Shown here piece by piece: positions 6,632 to 13,904 of a DNA stretch of 20,819 bases (its first letter is position 1; every line of letters starts with the position of its first letter). The notes below the pieces were generated by a model. It did no database searches. It had not been told where the DNA came from and saw only the letters and a program-made list of their open reading frames with translations. A program made the translations under genes and the position numbers. The DNA is from an uncultured bacterium (GTDB lineage: Bacteria > Bacillota > Clostridia > Lachnospirales > Lachnospiraceae): the NCBI GenBank assembly GCA_905214875.1, contig CAJMNR010000053.1, positions 1 to 20,819 on the forward strand, in the 5' to 3' direction.

Positions 6632-6648
6632 AGGACGCATAAGCGTCC
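6626..6648 (-). terminator. Terminator of the pfk-dnaX-ebfC-recR operon
   Basis: The stem GGACGC/GCGTCC (6633-6638 / 6643-6648, loop of four) is followed on the minus strand by seven T residues (6626-6632). It lies 11 bases past the recR stop codon. Confidence 0.9.
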
Positions 6649-6658
6649 CTTTTACTTC

Positions 6659-7255
6659 TTATAATTCAACTCTTCCTTCTAGCGCACGAAGAAGTGTAAC
6701 TTCATCAATGTATTCTAAGTCGCCTCCAACTGGAACACCACTTGCAATTCGACTGACCTTAATTCCCGTAGGCTTAATCAGCTTACTAATATACATCGCT
6801 GTCGTTTCTCCTTCTAAACTAGAGTTCGTAGCAATAATCACTTCATCTACGTCACCTTGTAAACGTAACATAAGTTCCTTAAGGCGAATATCAGATGGAC
6901 CAATTCCTAACATTGGGGAAATTGCTCCATGAAGTACATGATATACTCCATCGTATTTTCCTGTCTTTTCATATGCTGCTAAATCTCTCGAATTCTCAAC
7001 GACCATAATTTCTCGCTGATTTCTCTTGTCACTGCTACAGATCGGACATAAATCTTGATCCGTAAGTGTACAGCAATTCTTACAGTACTTCACGTTTTTC
7101 TTAGCTTCCGTAATCGTATTGCTGAGACTCATAACTTGATCCTCAGGCATATTGATAATATGGAATGCCAAACGTTGTGCAGATTTAGAGCCTATTCCAG
7201 GTAATCTTGATAATTCCTCAATTAATTTACTAATCTGCTTGCTATAATAATCCAT
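6659..7255 (-). CDS. recR: Recombination mediator protein RecR
   Basis: RecR works with RecF/RecO in loading RecA onto gapped DNA during recombinational repair. The 198 residues are the usual length. The N-terminal helix-hairpin-helix 'LSRLPGIGSKSAQRLAFHI' (15-33) is followed by the C4 zinc motif 'YCKNC...LCPIC' (C58, C61, C70, C73) and the Toprim domain starting 'REIMVVENSRDL' (81-92), with 'ATNSSLEGETTAMYI' carrying conserved acidic residues, and a C-terminal 'SGVPVGGDLEYIDEVTLLRALEGR'. Its ATG shares one base with the ebfC stop codon (TAATG at 7253-7257), so translation is coupled. The dnaX-ebfC-recR order is the classical Firmicute arrangement. No irregularities are visible. Confidence 0.97.
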   Translation of the reverse strand: MDYYSKQISKLIEELSRLPGIGSKSAQRLAFHIINMPEDQVMSLSNTITEAKKNVKYCKNCCTLTDQDLCPICSSDKRNQREIMVVENSRDLAAYEKTGKYDGVYHVLHGAISPMLGIGPSDIRLKELMLRLQGDVDEVIIATNSSLEGETTAMYISKLIKPTGIKVSRIASGVPVGGDLEYIDEVTLLRALEGRVEL

Positions 7256-7608
7256 TAGAAAGGAAAGCCTCCACCAAGGTTGCCTAAGCCACCTGCGATT
7301 GAATTCATAGCCTGACCAGATTCATCTTCCATCTTTCTAAGAGCTTCATTTGTTGCTGCCATGATTAAATCTTCTAACATTTCAATATCATCTGGATCTA
7401 CAACTTCTTCTTTTAACTTAACAGAAACAACTTCTTTTTTACCAGAAACACAAACAGTAACAGCCCCGCCACCTGCAGTAGCTTCCCATGTTTTGGCTTC
7501 AAGTTCCTTTGTCTTTTCTTCCATTTGCTTTTGCATTTTTTGTGCTTGTTTCATTAAGTTATTCATGTTACCAGGTAATCCTCCTGGGAATCCACCACGT
7601 CTTGCCAT
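7255..7608 (-). CDS. ebfC: YbaB/EbfC family nucleoid-associated protein
   Basis: This small DNA-binding protein of the YbaB/EbfC family forms dimers and associates with the nucleoid. The 117 residues begin with a Gly/Met-rich stretch ('GGFPGGLPGNMNNLMKQAQKMQKQMEEK') leading into the long family helix, then 'GGGAVTVCVSGKKEVVSVKLKEEVVDPDD' and a C-terminal helix 'LIMAATNEALRKMED', ending in a Gly-rich tail. A textbook AAGGAGG lies seven bases before the ATG. It sits 38 bp after dnaX and overlaps recR by one base, the conserved context in which this gene was named yaaK in Bacillus. Its precise link to replication or RecR is not established by the sequence. Confidence 0.95.
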   Translation of the reverse strand: MARRGGFPGGLPGNMNNLMKQAQKMQKQMEEKTKELEAKTWEATAGGGAVTVCVSGKKEVVSVKLKEEVVDPDDIEMLEDLIMAATNEALRKMEDESGQAMNSIAGGLGNLGGGFPF

Positions 7609-7646
7609 TTTGTTTCCTCCTTATAAATGCATGTTAATTGTTATAG

Positions 7647-9215
7647 TTAATCATATTCTACATTTGGTGTCTTTATAAGTTTACTAATATCAGAAATCTT
7701 ATCAAATCCATCTCGGCCTTCATCCACTACTTTTGTCTGGATGTTTACTTCTTTACCCGAGATTTCTCCAATTGTAGCTTTAATATGTGCCATAGAATCT
7801 TCTCGATTCACATATGCACAATCTAAATCTTTTGAAAATACTAATACTAGTTCATTCGCTTCATTTACTGTAGGCTTTGCCGACATTAGCATGGAGCGTA
7901 CTGGACCATCTATCATGTTAAGAATGGTATTCCAATTTTGTGCGATCTTCTTTACATCCTCAGGAAGTGCTTCCACTAAAATCTTCTGTTGTGGTGTTTC
8001 CACTGCTGTTCCCTGTTCTCTTGGCCCCTCTGCGCCTGGTTGCGCGCTTGCCACTACGACACCGCTTTCAATCTTTTCTTCCAGCACTCGAAGGCGATCT
8101 AATACAGACTCATAGTCTGTTTCCATCTCAGGTTTACATAATTTAATACAAGCAACTTCAACAAGAACACGCTTCTGCGATGCATATTTAATCTGATTTG
8201 CAAGATCAGAAAAGATTCTTATATAACGTATTAACGTTTCTAATTCCACTCCGCTTGCCATCTGCTTTAACTGTTCATAATTCTCTGTCGATACATCAAT
8301 CATATCTTCAGCATGTTCAGAAGTCTTCAATAGCATTAGATTTCTTAAGTACCACGTAAAGTCTATCACAAATTGACCTAATTCTCTACCTTTAATTAAT
8401 AACTCCTCGATAAGTTCCATGCAGTTTACAACATTGCCTTCCCTTATATAAGTCATTAATTTTTGAAATACTTCAATGTCTACTGCACCAAGTACTTCTA
8501 ATACTTTATCATACGTCAATACTTCTCCATAATTAAATGCGATGCACTGATCAAGAAGACTTAATCCATCACGCATAGAACCATCTGCTGCCTTCGCAAC
8601 ATATCTTAATGCCTTTGGTTCTACTTCAACCTTCTCCTCAACCATCAATTCCGCCATACGATTTGCAATCGTCTCAATTGAGATTCTTCGAAAATCATAT
8701 CGTTGACATCTTGATAAGATGGTAATCGGAATCTTATGCACTTCTGTTGTCGCTAAAATAAAGATAACGTATGATGGCGGCTCTTCCAATGTCTTCAGCA
8801 ACGCATTAAATGCACCCGCTGATAACATATGAACCTCATCAATAATATAAACTTTGTAATTTCCTTCTGTTGGTGAATACTGCACTTCATCAATAATATC
8901 ACGGATATTGTCAACACCATTGTTAGATGCAGCATCAATCTCTATTACGTTCATAGAGGTATTGTTTAATATACTTTTACAAACAGCACACTCATTACAT
9001 GGACTTCCATCTACCGGATGTTCACAATTCACAGCCCTTGCTAAGATCTTCGCAATTGTTGTCTTACCTGTACCACGTGTTCCACAGAATAGATAAGCAT
9101 GTCCCACACGTCCTGATGTAATCTGGTTTTGTAATGTCTTAACAATATGCTCCTGCCCCTTAACATCTTCAAAACCAATCGGGCGGAACTTACGATATAA
9201 CGATGTATAAGACAT
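7647..9215 (-). CDS. dnaX: DNA polymerase III subunits gamma/tau
   Basis: DnaX is the ATPase of the clamp loader, which opens the beta sliding clamp and organises the replisome. In 522 residues one sees the N-terminal 'LYRKFRP', Walker A 'GTRGTGKTT' (45-53), the zinc module cysteines C64, C73, C76 and C79, Walker B 'IIDEVHM' (124-130), sensor 1 'ATTE' (155-158) and the SRC arginine finger (168-170). The remaining collar and tau-like C-terminal region is less conserved. No obvious slippery A-run for a programmed frameshift to gamma was noticed. The ATG has AAAGAGGG six bases before it; this ribosome site fills the 14-bp gap after pfk, so the two genes are one transcript. It is shorter than B. 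subtilis DnaX (about 560), within normal variation. Confidence 0.97.
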   Translation of the reverse strand: MSYTSLYRKFRPIGFEDVKGQEHIVKTLQNQITSGRVGHAYLFCGTRGTGKTTIAKILARAVNCEHPVDGSPCNECAVCKSILNNTSMNVIEIDAASNNGVDNIRDIIDEVQYSPTEGNYKVYIIDEVHMLSAGAFNALLKTLEEPPSYVIFILATTEVHKIPITILSRCQRYDFRRISIETIANRMAELMVEEKVEVEPKALRYVAKAADGSMRDGLSLLDQCIAFNYGEVLTYDKVLEVLGAVDIEVFQKLMTYIREGNVVNCMELIEELLIKGRELGQFVIDFTWYLRNLMLLKTSEHAEDMIDVSTENYEQLKQMASGVELETLIRYIRIFSDLANQIKYASQKRVLVEVACIKLCKPEMETDYESVLDRLRVLEEKIESGVVVASAQPGAEGPREQGTAVETPQQKILVEALPEDVKKIAQNWNTILNMIDGPVRSMLMSAKPTVNEANELVLVFSKDLDCAYVNREDSMAHIKATIGEISGKEVNIQTKVVDEGRDGFDKISDISKLIKTPNVEYD

Positions 9216-9229
9216 AATTTACCCTCTTT

Positions 9230-10309
9230 CTAATCTCCAAATACTATTCCAAGATCTTTGATTTCTTTAATAAATTCGCTTTCCGGATCTACTTGCTTTA
9301 ATTTGCCCGCCACCTCATGTAATGGTACCGGAACTATCTCATTATTACGGACTCCGACCATATATCCATACATTCCTTCTTTTACAAAGGCTGCCGCTGC
9401 TGACCCAAGCCTTGTAGAAAGAACTCTATCATAGGCATTCGGTTCGCCACCACGTTGCATATGTCCAGGTATAGTAATCCTAACTTCTTCACCCGTCAGC
9501 GCTTCAATTTCCTTACTTATTTTATACGAAATCGACGGATAAGGCAATCCTTTGAGCTTTTCCTTATATTCCTTTTTCGTAAGCAGGCTGTCTTCTTTCG
9601 ACCTTGCCCCCTCTGCCACAACAATGACGGTACAGCGTTTTCCCTCTTTCCTTCTCTTCATAACAAGGTCTGCAATATTATGAATATCATAAGGAATCTC
9701 AGGAATTAAGATTACATCGGCACCGGCCGCCACTCCTGCTTGAAGTGTGAGCCATCCCACCTTATGTCCCATAAGTTCTACTACAAATACTCTGCTGTGA
9801 GAAGATGCCGTTGTATGAATGCAGTCAATTGCATAGGTTGCTACATCTACCGCACTATGAAAGCCAAACGTTACATCCGTTCCCCATATATCATTATCAA
9901 TGGTCTTTGGCAATGTTATGATATTAAGTCCTTTCTCACTAAGAAGGTTGGCAGTCTTATGACTTCCATTCCCTCCAAGAATAATTAAACAGTCAAGGTT
10001 TAGCTTAGAATACGTATCAACCATTGCCTGAATCTTATCTATTCCGTCTTCCTCCAGTCTCTGAATCCTTTTAAACGGTTGTCTTGATGTACCAAGAATC
10101 GTACCTCCTACCGATAAGATATCTTCAAACTGCTTTTCACACATAGTAATATATTTCCCATATATCAATCCTTTATAACCATCTAATATCCCCAAGATTT
10201 CGATTTCTCCATATGTATTATAAAGCGCTTTTGCTGCTGCCCTCATCGTAGCATTTAAACTTTGGCAGTCTCCTCCGCTTGTAAGGAATCCTATCTTCTT
10301 GCTCGCCAT
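9230..10309 (-). CDS. pfkA: 6-phosphofructokinase (group III-like)
   Basis: This enzyme phosphorylates fructose 6-phosphate to fructose 1,6-bisphosphate, the committed step of glycolysis. The family signatures are 'IGFLTSGGD' (6-14), 'GGNGS' (112-116), catalytic 'PKTIDND' (134-140; D138 is the base), 'SSHSRVFVVELMG' and 'IPGHMQRGGEP'. At the two phosphoryl-donor positions it has Gly (E. coli 104) and Lys (E. coli 124). Gly favours ATP, Lys is typical of the PPi/group III clade, so ATP is my preferred but unproven donor. The residue before the Gly is Asn where E. coli has Asp103. The ATG at 10309 is preferred because it starts directly before the first beta strand and has a purine-rich GGGGGAAG upstream; an ATG at 10330 would add seven residues. 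It leads the pfk-dnaX-ebfC-recR operon. Confidence 0.9.
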   Translation of the reverse strand: MASKKIGFLTSGGDCQSLNATMRAAAKALYNTYGEIEILGILDGYKGLIYGKYITMCEKQFEDILSVGGTILGTSRQPFKRIQRLEEDGIDKIQAMVDTYSKLNLDCLIILGGNGSHKTANLLSEKGLNIITLPKTIDNDIWGTDVTFGFHSAVDVATYAIDCIHTTASSHSRVFVVELMGHKVGWLTLQAGVAAGADVILIPEIPYDIHNIADLVMKRRKEGKRCTVIVVAEGARSKEDSLLTKKEYKEKLKGLPYPSISYKISKEIEALTGEEVRITIPGHMQRGGEPNAYDRVLSTRLGSAAAAFVKEGMYGYMVGVRNNEIVPVPLHEVAGKLKQVDPESEFIKEIKDLGIVFGD

Positions 10310-10370
10310 CTGCTTCCCCCATTTCCACATCTCATCCTACAACTATTACTTTATTTTACAATACCTATAT

Positions 10371-10420
10371 AAAAAAGAAAACTCCTAACAGAAGTTCTTA
10401 CATCTCTGTTAAGAGTTTTT
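10371..10420 (-). terminator. Terminator of the CapA-like gene
   Basis: A stem pairing 10378-10392 with 10405-10419 (one mismatch) is followed on the minus strand by a T-rich tail. It lies just beyond the CapA-like stop codon and just before the pfk operon, so it separates the two transcripts. Confidence 0.75.
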
Positions 10421-10423
10421 CTC

Positions 10424-11710
10424 TTATTCCTTATACCAATCTCCAAACACGTCTTTCGAAATGTTCACAACTTTCTTTCTACTAAATCCTTTTGAACATA
10501 ACTTATGACGGTTAGCTAGCTTATCTGTATAATCTGACAGTTTATATATACTATAATTCGCATAACCCGCTTCATAATGAGTAATTGTCGTCGTTATGGA
10601 CGCATCCTTAATAGCTGTATTCCCTTCGGCATCCTTTTGAATTGTCACATTTGCAAGACCGCCAATCATTGTAGATACTTCAACTTGTCCAGATACTAAG
10701 TTTCCTAATGAATAGTATACTAACATCTTATGTCCGTTCTTACCTTGTACCCATTCCACTGGTTCAATGACATGAGGATGGGCTCCAATTACAAGATCTA
10801 CCCCTTGATCTGCAAATAACTTCGTATACTTTTTCTGCATTGCATCCGGTTCGTAATTATATTCTGTTCCCCAATGAGGAAATACAATTATGAAATCTGC
10901 CTTCTTCTTAGCCTGCGCTATATCTTTCTTTATCTTTTCTTCATCCAATAAATTTACCATATACTTGCGGTCGCTTGGCAATGGCAGACCGTTCAATCCA
11001 TATGTGTAATTTAACATCGCAATTTTAATGTCATTTTTCTCAACTACTTTAACCGTATCTTGCTCTTTCTGTGTCTCGTTTGCTCCTAATACGGTAATTC
11101 CTTTTTTCGTCTTCCAATAGTCTAAAGAATTCTGTAATCCTTTTTCACCTTTATCCATACTATGGTTTGTGGCGTGAAGTATCACATCAAATCCTGCCTT
11201 GACCACCGCATCCCCAATCTCTACTGGTGAATTAAACGTTGGATATCCTGAATATCCTAATGACTTTCCACCCAGGACTGTTTCCTGGTTGATCACTGCA
11301 ATATCTGCAGCTTTTACATCACTTTTTATATTCTTATACAAATGATTAAAATTATAAGTTCCATCGCTACGTTTACCACTTGCGATAACTTGTGTATGTA
11401 TTAAATCATCTCCGACTGCTAACAAAGACAAGGTATGAACTTGTCCATCTCCTGCTGTGGCTTCCGGCTGTTTCGTTGCTGTCGCACTTGGTGCTGGTGT
11501 CGCATCCGACTGTTGAGACTGTTCTGGCGTATTCGTAACTCCACTAGTATTCTGTGCTAGCACCGGTTCATTTGTGACCTCTGATTTCACATAAGTTGTC
11601 TTTGATTCTTCTTTTAATTGATATATGTTAACAACTGTAAACACTACAAGAATAGCTAGCAATATAGACATTAAAAGAAAGATCAGCTTTTTTTGTTTCC
11701 CCTTTTTCAT
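10424..11710 (-). CDS. CapA family protein (membrane-anchored metallophosphatase-like)
   Basis: CapA-like proteins share a calcineurin-type metallophosphoesterase fold; the namesake acts in poly-gamma-glutamate capsule export, but most clostridial members have no known substrate. The 428 residues start with a basic stretch and an uncleaved signal anchor (about 9-28), followed by a Thr/Ser/Pro/Gln-rich linker (35-88) and the domain from 91. Metal-site motifs in order are 'VGDDLIH' (99-105), 'NQET' (141-144), 'ATNHSMD' (180-186), 'FPHWGTEY' (277-284), 'GAHPHVIEPVEW' (309-320) and 'YYSLGN' (332-337). All are intact, so it should be active outside the membrane. No capB/capC genes are nearby. The ribosome site is weak (GGAG 11 bases before the ATG), but the promoter at 11752-11780 is strong. 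It is a single-gene transcript with its own terminator. Confidence 0.9.
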   Translation of the reverse strand: MKKGKQKKLIFLLMSILLAILVVFTVVNIYQLKEESKTTYVKSEVTNEPVLAQNTSGVTNTPEQSQQSDATPAPSATATKQPEATAGDGQVHTLSLLAVGDDLIHTQVIASGKRSDGTYNFNHLYKNIKSDVKAADIAVINQETVLGGKSLGYSGYPTFNSPVEIGDAVVKAGFDVILHATNHSMDKGEKGLQNSLDYWKTKKGITVLGANETQKEQDTVKVVEKNDIKIAMLNYTYGLNGLPLPSDRKYMVNLLDEEKIKKDIAQAKKKADFIIVFPHWGTEYNYEPDAMQKKYTKLFADQGVDLVIGAHPHVIEPVEWVQGKNGHKMLVYYSLGNLVSGQVEVSTMIGGLANVTIQKDAEGNTAIKDASITTTITHYEAGYANYSIYKLSDYTDKLANRHKLCSKGFSRKKVVNISKDVFGDWYKE

Positions 11711-11751
11711 CGTACTCTTAACTCCATTCCCATTTTTTTCTTAACTTCTCT

Positions 11752-11780
11752 ATTATAGCTATTCACACATATATTTACAA
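11752..11780 (-). promoter_or_regulatory. Promoter of the CapA-like gene
   Basis: On the minus strand TTGTAA (11775-11780), a 17-bp spacer and an exact TATAAT (11752-11757) lie about 40 bp before the ATG. Confidence 0.75.
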
Positions 11781-11857
11781 CAAAAATTTTACAAAATTAG
11801 GCATTTCCTATAATGTAACATAGATATGTTTGCCAAACTCTTTGTTCTTTAGAAATT

Positions 11858-11893
11858 AAAAAAATGCCACCTCCTATATAATAGCAGGCAGCA
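11858..11893 (-). terminator. Terminator of the niaR-permease operon
   Basis: Arms 11884-11893 and 11865-11874 pair with two wobbles and one mismatch, and the minus-strand stem is followed by seven T residues (11858-11864). It lies seven bases past the permease stop codon. Confidence 0.75.
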
Positions 11894-11899
11894 CCTTTT

Positions 11900-12961
11900 C
11901 TATACATCTAATTTCATATCCCCATTCTTGATCCAGCCTTTTTTCCTCATAAACTCAGAGAATGTAAGACATAAGACTGCAGGAAGAACAAAATGTAACA
12001 ACATAATCTTTGCCATTGTAATGACAGCTCCATCAGAGCCAACCATTACGCTATAGGTTTGAATCTGTCCAACTAATCCAGCCGTTCCCATCCCAGAACC
12101 TATGCTGTTATTTTCCATACGGAACAACAAGGTTGAGACAGGTCCAAGAATCGCACTTGTCAAGATTACCGGAAGCCATATGATCGGTTTTTTTACAATA
12201 TTGGAGATCTGTAGCATACTTGTGCCAAGACCCTGCGCAAGTAAGCCTCCAATTCCATTCTCTTTAAAGCTGATTACTGCAAAACCTACCATATTAACAC
12301 AACAACCTACCGTGGCAGCACCTGCTGGAAGTCCCTTTAAACCAAGTATGATTCCAAGTGCCGCCGAACTAATCGGAAGTGTAAGCGCCATCCCCATGAT
12401 TACAGAAATCACAACCCCCATCAATAATGGACGCTGTTCTGTTGCCCATGCAATAACGCCTCCAAGGCTATTCATTAAATCCGTAAGACTTGGTCCGATT
12501 AAGACACCTACAAACGATCCAATCCCTATGCTAAGAATTGGAGTGATAAGAATATCCACACTTGTCTTCCCTGAAACAAGATGTCCTATCTCCACCGCAA
12601 TATAAGCTGCAATAAATGCCCCTAACGGATCTCCAGTCGCCAAAGCAACGCTACCGTTTGTGACAAGCGTTCCCGCAACTACGTATTTTGCCTGAGCTCC
12701 CACCATTCCGGCAACAGCTGCAGATACAACTACCAATGGACTTTCTTTGAATTTACAAGCCACACCGCATCCAATTCCTGCACCTGTAAGGCATCCAGCA
12801 ATCGAACCGATCATTGTCACATATCCACTCATATGCCCTGGAAACAACGGTGCTACCTGCTTAATTATCGTCCCAACAATTAACGTGGCAAATAGTCCAA
12901 GCGCCATTCCGCTAAGACCATCTATAAAGATACGCTCGAGCCACTGTAATAGCTTCTTCAT
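11900..12961 (-). CDS. PTS EIIC-type membrane permease, candidate niacin-related transporter
   Basis: This 353-residue, very hydrophobic, Gly-rich protein has roughly nine or ten membrane helices with Gly/Ala/Ser-dense turns such as 'GSIAGCLTGAGIGCGVACKF' and 'GSGMGTAGLVGQIQTYSVM'. I recognise it as the PTS_EIIC_2 type: EIIC-like permeases found without phosphotransferase partners. No EIIA or EIIB domain is fused or encoded nearby, so sugar phosphorylation is unlikely. It follows niaR by 24 bp with a perfect AAAGGAGG eight bases before the ATG, so both are one operon. Because NiaR controls NAD precursor uptake, I infer that nicotinate, nicotinamide or a related precursor may be the substrate. 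The family is fairly sure; the substrate is inference from context only. Confidence 0.78.
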   Translation of the reverse strand: MKKLLQWLERIFIDGLSGMALGLFATLIVGTIIKQVAPLFPGHMSGYVTMIGSIAGCLTGAGIGCGVACKFKESPLVVVSAAVAGMVGAQAKYVVAGTLVTNGSVALATGDPLGAFIAAYIAVEIGHLVSGKTSVDILITPILSIGIGSFVGVLIGPSLTDLMNSLGGVIAWATEQRPLLMGVVISVIMGMALTLPISSAALGIILGLKGLPAGAATVGCCVNMVGFAVISFKENGIGGLLAQGLGTSMLQISNIVKKPIIWLPVILTSAILGPVSTLLFRMENNSIGSGMGTAGLVGQIQTYSVMVGSDGAVITMAKIMLLHFVLPAVLCLTFSEFMRKKGWIKNGDMKLDV

Positions 12962-12985
12962 ATTAATTTCCTCCTTTGTATAAGT

Positions 12986-13498
12986 TTAAACGAGATACTT
13001 CTTCTTATTTAACTCTTGCTCAATACGGTCTAAGATTACTTCTGAATCCGCTTCTACTGTATGAAGATGAATCCCATCGGTTAACTCTTTTAACGGAACC
13101 GTCTTTCTTTCTGTTACCTTTTCTACAAAATCATAAACATCCTGTCTCGTCTTTATATTTAAGTCTGCCTGAATCTGTCCATAAATATCATGCATTACGA
13201 TCACATCCAGTACTTTTCCTCCATTATCGACGATGGTACATAATTCATCACCAATTTGTGCTGTCGTATGTTTCACTAAGAAACAACGTTTCGCCTTTGA
13301 TGTCTCTGCTACATAAAGCATGTACCCTTTCGTCGTTGAGATAATATTCTTATCCGTTGCACGTAATAATGCAATATCTTGCACAACAACTTGTCTGCTG
13401 ACGCCAAGAATCTTAGCAAGTTCCGTCCCAGATATTGCATCTACGGAAGTACTTAATAACTCTAAGATTTTTGCTCTTCTCTCTTTTCCACCCATCAT
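12986..13498 (-). CDS. niaR: Niacin-responsive transcriptional repressor NiaR
   Basis: NiaR (YrxA family) represses NAD synthesis and niacin uptake genes when niacin is present. The 170 residues contain an N-terminal winged helix-turn-helix ('ISGTELAKILGVSRQVVVQDIALLRATD', 22-49) and the C-terminal 3H domain, named for its conserved histidines; candidate metal/ligand residues are H77 ('VKHTTAQIGDEL'), H103 ('VMHDIYGQ') and H144/H146 ('DGIHLHTVE'). The length is normal for the family. The first of two adjacent ATGs is used because AAAGGA lies seven bases before it. The gene leads an operon with the EIIC-type permease. Its own promoter (13525-13553) overlaps a palindrome, which suggests autoregulation. 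Confidence 0.9.
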   Translation of the reverse strand: MMGGKERRAKILELLSTSVDAISGTELAKILGVSRQVVVQDIALLRATDKNIISTTKGYMLYVAETSKAKRCFLVKHTTAQIGDELCTIVDNGGKVLDVIVMHDIYGQIQADLNIKTRQDVYDFVEKVTERKTVPLKELTDGIHLHTVEADSEVILDRIEQELNKKKYLV

Positions 13499-13524
13499 CT
13501 CTCGTTCCTTTCTTTCTATTGTTA

Positions 13525-13553
13525 ATCATATCAATAGTCCAACTAGTTGTCCA
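13525..13553 (-). promoter_or_regulatory. Promoter of niaR-permease operon
   Basis: On the minus strand TGGACA (13548-13553), a 17-bp spacer and TATGAT (13525-13530) each miss consensus by one base. The start would be near 13518, about 20 bases before the niaR ATG. The palindrome 13540-13549 covers part of the -35 box and spacer. Confidence 0.75.
13540..13549. promoter_or_regulatory. Candidate NiaR operator palindrome
   Basis: CAACTAGTTG is a perfect 10-bp palindrome overlapping the -35 elements of both divergent promoters. A second, looser inverted repeat CTATTG...CAATAG (13516-13521 / 13532-13537) spans the niaR -10 box. Placement under the promoters of a repressor gene is the usual form of autoregulation. 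I have not matched it to a published NiaR consensus. Confidence 0.5.
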
Positions 13554-13575
13554 TGAATTATTTTCGTGCTATAAT
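13547..13575 (+). promoter_or_regulatory. Divergent promoter of the small-protein/M15 peptidase pair
   Basis: TTGTCC (13547-13552), a 17-bp spacer and exact TATAAT (13570-13575) with an extended TG at 13567-13568 form a strong rightward promoter. Its -35 overlaps that of niaR on the other strand and the palindrome beside it. Confidence 0.75.
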
Positions 13576-13621
13576 CATTTTTATTCAAATGTACAAGTAA
13601 AAAACAGAAAGGAACAATCCT

Positions 13622-13891
13622 ATGTTTCGCTTATGGGCAAAAATATTCAAAGATAATCGAATGCTGAAAGATATGGTAGTGGAAAACGAAGATTCTACCT
13701 TAAATCGAACTAGAAAAATCTATCAAGCAATTGATGATATCTGCTATGAGTTCGACTTATCCAAACCAATCTGGCTACAGTCAACCATTGACGACTTCAA
13801 ACGACATGATAAAACTCGTTTTACACAAGACAACTTTATAGAAGGCATCGACTTTGACTACCTAGAAATCCAAGTAATCGAAGAAGACTAA
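13622..13891 (+). CDS. Small acidic conserved protein of unknown function
   Basis: The 89-residue soluble protein has an amphipathic, basic start ('FRLWAKIFKDNRMLKD'), a central helix ('TRKIYQAIDDICYEFDLSKPIW') and an acidic end ('GIDFDYLEIQVIEED'). It carries no signal peptide, membrane helix or metal motif. GAAAGGA lies eight bases before the ATG, and the strong promoter at 13547-13575 is just upstream, so it is a real gene. The look is that of a small conserved Firmicute protein, but I cannot name a family. It sits 13 bp before the M15 peptidase and is co-transcribed with it. Confidence 0.8.
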   Translation: MFRLWAKIFKDNRMLKDMVVENEDSTLNRTRKIYQAIDDICYEFDLSKPIWLQSTIDDFKRHDKTRFTQDNFIEGIDFDYLEIQVIEED

Positions 13892-13904
13892 AAGGAGGAT
13901 GTGA

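Noticed and set aside
6359..6664. 101-codon rightward frame across the hairpin array
   Set aside because: It is only the plus-strand reading of inverted repeats and terminators; no ribosome site and no protein-like composition.
7361..8146. Rightward frames opposite ebfC and dnaX
   Set aside because: These are antisense shadows of well-identified genes, with no ribosome sites.
7647..9215. Programmed frameshift making a separate gamma form of DnaX
   Set aside because: I saw no A6G-type slippery run with a following stem within the gene.
12102..13344. Rightward frames opposite the permease and niaR
   Set aside because: They are mirror readings of real genes; composition is unlike the neighbouring proteins.
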